The translations under genes and the position numbers were made by a program. Below the pieces are notes generated by a model. The model was given only the letters and a program-made list of their open reading frames with translations. It did not search any database and was not told the origin of the DNA. Of a stretch of DNA of 19,809 bases, positions 1-10,200 are shown piece by piece. Each line of letters opens with the position of its first letter. The first letter of the stretch is position 1. Source of the DNA: Alphaproteobacteria bacterium (GTDB taxonomy: Bacteria > Pseudomonadota > Gammaproteobacteria > JAGOUN01); the NCBI GenBank assembly GCA_021151585.1, contig JAGKWX010000028.1, positions 1-19,809 of the forward strand, written 5' to 3'.

Positions 1-360
1 GGTAGTGAGAATTTGCATCAATTAACGTTAAATGAAAAAGCGTTGCGTTATTTTGTTTTATTTTCTTCGTTAGTTTCGCTCATTGGTTCACCGGGTCAGA
101 TAAATTATTCCGCTGCTAATAGTTATTTAGATGCATTAGCAGAACGACGTGTTGCAATGGGTCTTGCCGTGCAGCGTTTGAACTTCGGTGCTTGGGCGGA
201 GGTAGGGATGGCTGCTGGATTAACACAAGAGCAACGTCGCTATGGGATGGATCAAATCACTGTGAACGAAGGCTTACAGGTAATTGAAGAAGCTATAACC
301 ACTCAACAAACGCAATTGATAATTGCCAGAGTCGATTGGAATAGCCTCTGGCGTAACCGT
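1..360 (+). other. Ketoreductase domain, C-terminal half, apparently active
   Basis: Seen: FSS near 60-68 (Ser region), PGQINYSAAN with Tyr at 106-108 and Asn at 118-120, and an AEVGMAAG segment typical of the KR end. The NADPH-binding half is left of the window. It serves as the internal reference for the second KR in the window, which has lost this Tyr. Confidence 0.9.
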
Positions 361-1071
361 AGACAACATGGATTGGTGCAAGAGTTGACTACATTTACAG
401 AAGCAAAAGAACAAACCAGTAATCTCTCATTATTTGAAGCATTAGTCACGTTGGATTTGAAAGAGCGATTAGACAGAATTAAACAGAATCTACAAAAGCA
501 TATTGCTGATGAACTGGGTGTTTCGCCAAAGGAGATAGACATGGATCGAGGTATTAAGGAAATAGTTGAAAACTCCTTAACATTACGAAGTTTAGCGACC
601 CAAATGGAAGTAGATTGGGGTAATTTAGTAAAAATGGATGATGCATTATTATTGGAATATCCTACAATAGATAAATTAGCAGAACATATTAATCAAGCTT
701 TTCAACCCGCAAAACACATTATAGCTAAACGTGATTTAAGCGCAAAAGAAATTTGGCGAAAATCATTATCACGTGAATTGAAATGTGTATATTTCGGCGA
801 TGTTACTTTGGCTAAGAAATACCTAACACAACCTGTGGATAATTATCGAGACCCAGAAGGCAGAACAGCTCTTTACATTGCTGTAGCTAATGAAAAAACT
901 GAGATGATAGCGTGGTTGTTAACGCAAAATGCTGATCCACATCTAACAATATCGACAGGCATTACTGTAATGGACATAGTTGAGGTGCTCGATAATGAAA
1001 TCCTAACCAAACAATTTGATAATATAAACCCACAACAAAGCGACAACAGGTGGCGCAATGAGATTAAGTGA
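1..1071 (+). CDS. Type I polyketide synthase subunit, 3' end (KR - carrier - ankyrin), partial
   Basis: The reading frame is open from base 1 to the TGA at 1069-1071, so the start lies upstream; about 356 codons are visible. The first ~120 codons are the C-terminal half of a ketoreductase: the stretch FSSLVSLIGSPGQ is followed by INYSAAN, which holds the catalytic Tyr (106-108) and Asn, and then NFGAWAEVGMAA in place of the usual NWGPWAEVGMA. This KR should reduce a beta-keto group with NADPH. A carrier domain follows at about 440-700, with its presumptive phosphopantetheine Ser at 574-576. The last ~95 codons are ankyrin-like. The gene overlaps the next by 14 bases in another frame, indicating translational coupling within one operon. 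Cytoplasmic megasynthase; all upstream domains are outside the window. Confidence 0.93.
   Translation, partial: GSENLHQLTLNEKALRYFVLFSSLVSLIGSPGQINYSAANSYLDALAERRVAMGLAVQRLNFGAWAEVGMAAGLTQEQRRYGMDQITVNEGLQVIEEAITTQQTQLIIARVDWNSLWRNRRQHGLVQELTTFTEAKEQTSNLSLFEALVTLDLKERLDRIKQNLQKHIADELGVSPKEIDMDRGIKEIVENSLTLRSLATQMEVDWGNLVKMDDALLLEYPTIDKLAEHINQAFQPAKHIIAKRDLSAKEIWRKSLSRELKCVYFGDVTLAKKYLTQPVDNYRDPEGRTALYIAVANEKTEMIAWLLTQNADPHLTISTGITVMDIVEVLDNEILTKQFDNINPQQSDNRWRNEIK
436..708 (+). other. Acyl carrier domain with atypical Ser motif (ENSL)
   Basis: Helix pattern and order (after KR, before the subunit end) fit an ACP: LQKHIADELGVSPKEIDMDR, then the Ser at 574-576, then LLLEYPTIDKLAEHI, which matches the usual FDYPTI ending. 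The usual G-x-D-S-L is V-E-N-S-L here, so Asp before the Ser is Asn and the Gly is lost. The Ser is kept, so phosphopantetheinylation remains possible. Confidence 0.75.
745..1029 (+). other. C-terminal ankyrin-like segment of upstream subunit (putative docking element)
   Basis: After the carrier comes a helical segment (ELKCVYFGDVTLAKKYL), one clear ankyrin unit (DPEGRTALYIAVANEKTEMI followed by AWLLTQNADPHL) and a weaker third unit (TGITVMDIVEVLDNEIL). The D-x-x-G-R-T-A-L-x-I-A core plus a LL-x-x-x-A-D end is the ankyrin signature. This is roughly two and a half repeats at the very end of a PKS subunit. The role as docking surface is inferred from position and from the matching segment opening the next gene. 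Confidence 0.8.
1048..1071 (+). promoter_or_regulatory. Ribosome binding site and 14-base gene overlap
   Basis: AGGTGG at 1048-1053 lies four bases before the ATG at 1058, inside the end of the upstream gene, whose TGA is at 1069-1071. The frames differ by one base. The arrangement supports this ATG as the start and implies that translation of the second subunit is coupled to termination on the first. Confidence 0.65.
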
Positions 1072-1228
1072 TTTTTTTGCAGCAATTCAAGAGCAAAATA
1101 AACAAAAAATAATTGAAGGATTACAATCTGGATTCACTGCTGATACAGTCAATGAACATGGTAATACCGCACTTGATATAGCTTTAGAATATGGCCATAG
1201 TGACATTGCCGATTTATTAATGTCACCG
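1058..1228 (+). other. N-terminal ankyrin-like cap of the large subunit (putative docking element)
   Basis: The first ~57 residues hold a helical half repeat (FFAAIQEQNKQKIIEGLQSG) and one ankyrin unit (NEHGNTALDIALEYGHSDIA then DLLM). H-G-N-T-A-L-D-I-A-x-x-x-G-H-x-D-I-A-x-L-L is a good ankyrin match. PKS subunits normally begin with a short coiled coil or go straight into KS, so this is unusual. A linker of ~30 residues separates it from KS1. Confidence 0.82.
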
Positions 1229-4200
1229 CCGGTAAAAAGTCAACCGATTGGTGCGGAATCCATACTAACTACTGAATCTCAAACTTCAATTACAGCAGCG
1301 AATGATCAAGAATATGAACCAATCGCTATAGTAGGTATGTCTTGCCGTTTTGCTAGTGAAGCAGATAACTTAGACAATTTCTGGGAAACTTTAATTAACC
1401 AAACTGATACTACCTCGATTGTTCCCAAAGATCGCTTTATAAATTCTCTTGATTATCAGCAAGCGCGTAAATTCCCCGCTGCTTTTTTGAAAGACAGTCT
1501 ACAATTGTTTGATTCAGAATTTTTTCGTATTAGTGAAGCTGAAGCAGCTCTCATGGATCCGCAACAACGTATGTTGTTAGAGGAAGTTTATCATGCTTTT
1601 GAACAAGGTGGTTTCGATTTAAATACGCTAAGTGGCAAACAAGTGGGGGTTTATATTGGTCAAATGACTCACGATTATATGGATATGATGCGAGCAGACA
1701 GTGATGAAGGCAATGCCCGATTCGCTACTGGTAATATCAGTTCAGTATTATCTGGTCGAATCTCCTATCTTTATAATTTTTTAGGCGAAGCACTTACTCT
1801 TAATACCGCATGTTCTTCTTCATTAGCAGGCATTCATATAGCCAACAATAGTTTACGCTCGAAACAAGTCGATATGGCTGTAGTTGCTGGTGTAAACGCC
1901 ATTATTGATCCCAGGTTAATGGACACAGCTGCAAAAGCAGGTATGACTTCCGAAGATGGTACCTGTAAAGCTTTTAGTGAGGATGCTAATGGCTATGGTC
2001 GCGGTGAGGGTGTAGGTGTTGTATTATTAAAACGCTTCTCTGATGCTCAACGAGATGGCGATAATATTCTTGCTGTAATTCGTGGCAGTGCAATCAATCA
2101 AGATGGCCAAAGTAGTCAGTTAACAGCACCACAAAAAAGTCAACAAGTAGCAGTAATTCAGGAAGCTTTAAAAAATAGCAACTTACAACCCAGTGATATT
2201 GATTTGGTAGAAGCGCACGGCACGGGAACTATATTGGGTGATCAGATTGAAATAGCGGCTTTATCACAGATTTTTAATCAACGTTTAGCAGATAAGCGCT
2301 TGAGGGTTAGATCAGTAAAATCAAATATTGGACATTGTGAAGCAGCTGCTGGCATTGCGGGTTTGATTAAAACTGTTCTTTCTTTACAAAAACATCAAAT
2401 TCCTGGTCAAGCAAGGTTAAGAAATCATAGTTCAAAATTAGATTTGTCTGCTATACAAATAGAGCGAGAAACACAAGGATGGCAAAAAATTATTAATCGA
2501 CCTCGGCGAGCGGGTATTAGTAGTTTTGGCTTTAGCGGTACTAATGCGCATGTAATAGTTGAAGAAGCACCACTCATTAATTTAAATGCTTCAGATAGAC
2601 TAGCATATCAATGGCAAAATTTTCCAGGTTACTCAGTTCCAACTCAGATAAGCGCTGTTGAAAAAAGTTATTTATTAGTGATATCAGCAAAATCACCAGA
2701 GGCCTTGTCCAGTTTGATAAAACAATATGAAGCATTATTCATAAATACTAACTGGTCGATGCAGGATCTTGCAAATCTTGCTTACACAGCTTCTGTTGGA
2801 CGTACACACCATCGTTATCGCGCCACAATTATTTTTGATTCTCAAGTCGAACTACAAACACAATTAGCAGATTTAAATCAAGTTCATGTTATAGAAGAAT
2901 ATAGTTTGTCAAATATAACCGAAGAACAGTTTGAAAAAATGCAGCAATGGTATCAGCAAGATGTTTATTTGCAATCAATAGTTGATAGTCATTTACTTCC
3001 TCACGAATTAGCATTAATCAATAATCCGCCTGCAATCTGGGAAGCACAACAGAAAACATTAATTGTATTTATGTTCTTATACGCCGCAGTAAAACGCTAT
3101 CAACACGCTGATCTTTCTTTGCAAAAAATTCAATGCAATGGTATTGGTGTGCACGTGTACTCTGCTATTAAGAATCAAAAATCTCTAAACTCTATATTAG
3201 TCAATATTCGTGAAAATAAATTAAGGATTGATAACACAAAAACCTTCAAACTTGAATTAGATGTTGGTAGTGGTTACCCGGCATTTCTTAAAGCTTGTGC
3301 TTCTCATTATCAATCAGGAAAAATGATTAACTGGTTAGATTTTTGGAAAGGAAATGTAAATCAAAAAATTACATTACCACTTTATCCCTTTCAGCGAAAA
3401 CCTTATTGGTATGACAGCGTAGTAACGTGTCGTCCTCGTCAAACCAATACCGCCACAACCAATCATTCAACACCAGTTCACCTAGCGAACGGAGGGTTAA
3501 TCTATGAATATAGATTTGATCTGAATGACAATGCATTAAGTTATTTGGTCGGTCACCAAGTGGGTGATCACGTTGTTTTTCCAGCTGCAGCTTATATTGA
3601 TTTGATTTTGCGTGCAGGCATATCATTAAAGCAACAGCAACGTATCAATATTCAATCTGTTCAATTTCAACGGCCTTTATTATTAAGTAAAGATGTTGCC
3701 ACTATTTGTCAAGTTCGCTTAAAACCATCTCATAATAACCAATATGAAATTGAAATATATGCTTGGTCAGAAGAAGATGAAATCGAAACGGCGAAGTGTT
3801 ATGCCAAAGCAACAGTAGGCATTGAATCAGTTTTAGTTAATCGTACAATTAAAATTCATGAGAGACAAAGTATTGGGGGGTCCATCGCAACTTCGGCAGA
3901 TGTATATACTCGCTTAAAAAGTCTAAACCTTTCTTATAGTACCGAATGGCAATTAGTGCAATCAGGAAGTGTGAATGGCACACAATCAGTTATTCGTATT
4001 GCCGAAAAAGTTAACCACAATGATAGCATATCAATTGTTACAATTTTAGATGCTGCTTTACATTCAACAATCTTGTTAATCGAGCCAAGTGAACTTTCTA
4101 GCCATACCAGTTTAATGCCAGATATATTAGAAAATTTAGTTATTTCAGGCGATTTATCTAGAACGGTCTTTGTGTTAGCTCAAAAACATTCTTTAGAGAA

Positions 4201-7200
4201 TGGATTTAGCTTTACATTAGATTTAGTTGATGAGTCAGGTAATCAATTAGCTCATATTGAAAAATATTCAGCAGCTAAAATTAAACTAAATCAATTATCC
4301 AATGAAACTCCGCTTAACTGTTTATTTCAAGTTGAGTTACAACAGCATGCATTAAGTAATATTTTAGATCAAGATAGCCATTTTTCGCCTTCAATAGATT
4401 ATTCGCAATTAAACATTTCATTACCAGATACAAATGAGTTGCCTTTTAAAGACGATGTTTGGTTACACCAATACGGCTTATTAGTATTTAAAATGTTATT
4501 GCTTAAACGCTGGCCCTCTTTACAAATAGCTGAAAGTAGCTTTGATATTCAACATGTAGAAGAGGGCAAACAACCAGATGGACACTTCATTTTATTTTTA
4601 AAAAAAGGGTTTTATTATTTAGCTCAAGCTAAAATTATTCGATTGGATAATAATAAAGCCACGGTAATAAGACCATTACCGCCTCTTGCAACCTTGAAAA
4701 TAGAACTTGAAAGAATGTCTGTAAATAATCAAGACATCCAGGCAGTATTTTTACAGTCTGTTACTCGAGAAATTGATTGTGTTATTGATGGTGAAATAGA
4801 ACCCCTCAAAGTGCTATTTCCCGAAGATGTTTCTCCATCTTCATTTAAACACGCAGCGGCAATCTATCAACATGCAAAAGATGCTCGATTAGCTAATTCT
4901 ATAACAATGAGTCTAGTGAAGGCATTAAAACAGTATAGTGGTAGACAACTCATTCGTATACTGGAAATCGGTGCAGGAACTGGTGGAACAACACGCGCTT
5001 TAGTGCCAGCATTATTACAGTTTGAGAATATACACTATGTATATACTGACTTGTCTCCTGCTTTTTTGCGTAACTGTAATGAGTGTTTTGCAGGTACTAA
5101 AATTTCTTATCAATTTGAAATACTGGATATCAGTCGTAATTTAGCAGAACAAGGATTTGCTTTAGAACAATTTGATATTGTTATTGCCACCAACGTTTTA
5201 CATGCAACGCCTCATTTGCCACAGACGGTATCTCATGTGCAGCAATTATTAGTCAAGGGTGGTATTTCCATTATTTCAGAAACAATTGAAGATGCACCTT
5301 GGTTAGATCTGACTTTTGGATTGACTCCAGGTTGGTGGGTTTTTAATGATGGTATACGTAATAACTCACCATTATTAAATTTATCTCAATGGGAAAAATT
5401 ACTTAGTGATGCTGGAATGCCTTGTCAATATAGTCAGGGAGGCACGCAGCGAGTATTTCTATCATGTTCACAGCACGGACCCCAATTCTTAAGAGCGCAG
5501 CATCCTCAAAATGAAAATCACTTTGTGGTCGCCTTTGATCTATCTACTGCTAATCAGATAATTGCAGCACTTAATCGACAGGGATTAACTGCTTCCACAA
5601 TAATTTTAAATACATTAGCCACTATATCGGAAGTTTCATCGCAGATTATGGCATGCGATAATCCCACTGTGTATTTCATCGCTGATTGGATGAAGCCAAA
5701 TGATGAAAATATGGCAGCTTATCAAGCTCGAGTAGCTCAGCCCTTATTAAAATTATTACAGATATTACATGGTAAAAAAGCAGCGATCAACTTAATAACG
5801 CTTCGTGAAATTTTAGCAACTTTTGAAGAAGTTCTACATCCTGAGCAAGCAACTTTACCTGGCTTGTTAATTAGTGCTGCAAATGAAAATCCTCAATGGA
5901 AAATTAAAACAATTGATTGTCCTCAAGGAATCAGTAGAGAAAATGAACTTGCAACTTTAGTCGTAAAACTCAGCATTCAAAATGTACATGATGTAGAATT
6001 TACTTTGAAAGACGGAGCATTCCTTGTACCTCGTTTACGTGAAAAATCAATATTAATAAATGTTGAAAAAACATCGTTTGATATTTCTTCTGATGTGATA
6101 TTTATTACTGGTGGAACTGGTGAAATTGGTAAAGCTTTAGTTGAGCATTTGGCAAACCAAGGTTATCGTCACTTTGCTCTACTTAATCGTCGCTCACAAC
6201 ATTTACCACAAGATTTTTCAACTAGGGTTGGGCTTGATATTGTTGCTTACATAGACGACTTATCTAATTATATGCAGCTTGAGCAAACTTGGAGAATGAT
6301 TGAAAAAAATCAAGGAAAAATTAGCAAAGTATATCATTTAGCAGGCACACTAAATGATCATGCTTTGAATAATATGACTTGGGAAGCGATGAGTGATGTG
6401 TTTAAAAGTAAAGTTATAGGTTCTTATCACTTACATCAGCTAACTTGTATTTATCCTGTTAAACAGTTTGTTTTATTTTCATCCATAGCCTCTTTATTAT
6501 CTACGCCAGGCCAAATGAATCATGTTGCTGCAAATCGCTATATGGATAGTTTAGCTCAAACACGTCGGATGCAAGGGATGCCTGTTTTATCAATTAATTG
6601 GGGATTTTGGTCCCAAATTGGTTCTGCCGTACGCATCACAGCAGATGTGTTAGGAGTAGGAAAACGCAAAGGGTTTTTATCCTTAACACCAGAAGAGTGT
6701 TTAAACGTTTTAATGCAGCTTGAACAAGCTAATCCAATCCAAGCAGTGGTTGCGAAATTTGATTGGCCAGTTTTTTTTAAACAATTTTCTCAGCACACAA
6801 CTCCATCATTATTTATGGATATTGCACAATCTTATAAAAGTGTATTGAGCGAAAAAACCAAGTTGGATTCAATTAAATTTGACTGGAATGCCTTTGTGCA
6901 ACAATACCCACAACCAAGTCAACAGAAGAAAGCTTTAGCTAATATGTTACTGCTTTTGTTATGCGAACAGCTAAGAGTAAAAGATAGTAGTAATATTTCG
7001 ATAGATGCACCACTGAATACATTTCCTGTGCAAATTGATTCACTTGCGCAAAAAGATGTAATTGAAATACTTAATGAACAGTTTGATTGGAAGAGTGATA
7101 ATGCCTTATCAACCAATATATTTTTTAGTCATGAATCCCTTAATGACATAGCAAAAACTATTTGGCAGAAATTAAGCGATGATACAAATTTTCATGATGC

Positions 7201-10200
7201 TAACAAACTACAATCTATTGTAAATGAACAATCGAGTTTATCTAAGGCAAAAGTTCCTATAGAAGTGTATGCTTCTGAGTATAAAGAAGATGCGGTTGCC
7301 ATTATTGGTATGAGCCTTCGTTTTCCAGGCGCAAATAATTTTGATGAATATTGGCAACAACTTAATTCAAGCCATGATCGGGTTATTGCCCCAAAATTGG
7401 GGCGAACAGGTGAAAAGTGCTACTACGGTACAATTGAAAGCGAGAAAGCAAAAATCGCTCAAGCAGCGTTATTATCTACTGACATCAGCCAATTTGATGC
7501 AGAGTTTTTTAGTATTTCTGAAGAAGAAGCGACTGTTATGGATCCACAACAACGATTGTTATTGCAATTGGTGTGGGAAGCGCTCGAACAAGCAGGCCTT
7601 GCCCCTGCTTCATTAAAAGATTCTCAAACCAGTGTAGTTATTGGAATTGCTGCTAATGAATTTGGTGATTTATTATTACAATATTCAGACGATGAACAAC
7701 TTAGTCGTTACCATGCATCAGGAAATAATCCGAGCGCAACGGTTGGACGCATATCTTTTCAATTAGGATTGAAAGGCCCTAATTTAGCTGTGAATACAGC
7801 GTGCTCATCTGCTCTTGCAGCTTTGGATACTGCTTGCCGTCATATCAAAGAAGGCATTGTGGATTTAGCAATTACTGGTGCGGTTAATTTAATTTTATCA
7901 CCTGCTCAAATGAAATTATATCAAAGCAACGGTATGTTATCTCCAAGCCATCATTGCCATACTTTTTCTGATAAAGCAGATGGAATGGTTCGTGCAGAAG
8001 GATGCGCAATTTATATTTTAAAATCATTACGTAAAGCATTGATGGATGGCGATAATATATTGGCGGTCGTGGAAGGAACCTGCCTAAATCAAAATGGAGC
8101 TAGCTTTAGTTTCATGGCACCTGATATAAATGCACAACGTGCCCTAATTCAACAAACCTTAACCGCTGCAAGCATCCAACCCGAGCAAATAGATTGGGTA
8201 GAAACTCATGGTACGGGCACCAAACTGGGTGATCCTGTAGAAGTGGAGGCATTAGTTAAAGAACTAACTATTAGTGGGCAAAAAATACCGCTAGGTGCAG
8301 TTAAATCGAATTTAGGTCATGCAGAAGCTGCAGCTGGTGCTGCAGGATTATCAAAAATTATCTTAGCATTACAGCATGAGTATATTCCATCCAATCAATT
8401 CGAAGGTCAGTTAAATCCGCAATTAGTTTCTTTTATTAATCAAGTACAACCTATAACAGAAGCAAAATTATGGAAAAATAGTCCCAATAAAACACGGCGT
8501 GCGTTGCTTAGCTCTTTTGGTTTTAGTGGAACAAATGCTCAAATAGTCCTTGCTGAGCCACCAAAGTTTAGCGTTGCTGTAGATATTCGAATTTTTCATC
8601 AATGGAAAATGCTGCAACAAAAAGATGTGACCTGGCTGCCAATAACTTATCCAATCGGTATTGCTTTATCACAAGATCGAATAATTGTGGTATCAGGAAA
8701 ATCAGAAAATGCTTTACGTACACAATTAACTGATCTTCAAGCTTGGATTGGGCGCTATTCTGATATCGATGAATCACATTTATTGGAACGCGTCGCAATC
8801 ACCTTAAGTAAGGGGCGCAATCATTTCAATTATCGTGTTGCGATGCACATTTCAACTTTTAGTGATCTCAAAATTGCACTTGATGAATCAATTAAAAAAT
8901 TAAGTGTAAAGCCAAATCAAAAGCGCCCTAGTAATTTAGGATTTTTATTTACAGGACAAGGATCACAATATGAAAATATGGGGCAAGGATTGTATTTAAC
9001 ACACCCTTTATTTCGATCGATCTTTAATTATTGCAATCAGATATTACAAACCTATTTATCAGTAAATTTGAGCGAGATAATATATGGCGATAACGCAAAA
9101 CATTATTTGAGTCAAACGACTTATGCCCAGCCAGCATTATTCGTACTTGAATATGCGCTCGCAGGTGTATTAATGGCGTATGGAATGCAGCCAGATTATG
9201 TATTAGGTCATAGTGTAGGTGAATATGTTGCTGCTACCTTAGCAGGTTGTATAAGGTTGGAAGATGCCCTCAAATTGATTTGTGCTCGAGGACGAATTAT
9301 GGAAAAGGTCCCGGCTGGAAAAATGCTAGTTGTTGCTACTGATGCTAATACAGCTCAATCGATTTTAGATGAACATCAAATTCCTCTAGATATTGCAGGC
9401 AGAAATCACGATAGTCAGACGGTATTATCAGGAACAGTAGATGCTGCTGATAAAGCAACAGCACTTTTTAAAGAAAAGAAAATTAGAGTATCGTTTTTAC
9501 CTGTTAATAAAGCATTCCACTCGCGATGTATGCAATCTGTTTTACCCGAGTTTCGGGAGATTGCTCAACAAATTTCTTATTATCCACCTAGTAAACGTAT
9601 TTTTATTAGTTCTTTAACTGGTCGACAAATAATAACTCAGATTAATGCAGAACATTGGGTTGAACATTTAAGGCAAGGCGTCGATTTCATGAACGCTATC
9701 ATCACGTTGCATGCTATGGGTGTAGAGCAATGTTGTGAACTAGGTCCGAAAAAAGTGTTGCTAGATTTAGCTAAAACAGCCTTAAATCAAAAATCTAGTG
9801 CAATTGTTTGGTATGACACTTTGTCTCAGCGCCAATCAGATATTCGACAATTACATGCTATTGTAGGCAGGTTTTATGAATTAGGCGGAGAAGTTGATTG
9901 GCAATCGTTCTGGATTGGTTCAACAGTCACTCCAATTGATTTGCCTAAATATGCTTTCCAAGGCCAAGCTTTTTGGCCAGAAGTGCTAGGCGGATCTCCA
10001 CGACAAATTGTCGCCAAACCACCCAATATTGATACGGAATCAAGAAAGGAAGAATCGTGGAATCAAGCGCAAGAAACGATCGTGCAATGTTTGAGCATGG
10101 CCTTGCCTGGAAAAAAAGTATTTAGCTTAGATAAGTCATTTAGTGACTATGGTGGTTCATCACTAGAGTTACCTACCTTTCAAGAAGCATTGTACAGTTT

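Noticed and set aside
303..542. Minus-strand ORFs (303-542, 873-1085, 3369-3626, 6919-7116, 8568-8798, 12964-13158, 14965-15246, 17475-17672).
   Set aside because: All lie inside the conserved PKS/NRPS frames, are short, and show no recognisable domain; they are antisense shadows.
1058..1085. A run of T at 1072-1078 close to the subunit 1 stop, as a possible programmed frameshift fusing subunits 1 and 2.
   Set aside because: The TGA at 1069-1071 precedes the run, and the second gene has its own ribosome site and start. Ordinary overlap coupling explains the arrangement.
3088..3300. The segment after KS1 as a trans-AT docking domain of a true trans-AT PKS.
   Set aside because: It keeps both cis-AT flanking linkers and weak similarity to the AT core, and the next module has a normal cis-AT. 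A decayed cis-AT explains it better, though trans loading is still likely.
50..6500. Near-identical short DNA stretches between the two KR domains (around 50-80 and 6465-6490) as a repeat or recombination element.
   Set aside because: They encode the same conserved KR residues (F-V-L-F-S-S), so homologous domains account for the similarity.
7341..7616. Plus-strand out-of-frame ORFs at 7341-7616, 11844-12050 and 17442-17678.
   Set aside because: They overlap KS2 and the two adenylation domains, whose own frames show intact conserved motifs.
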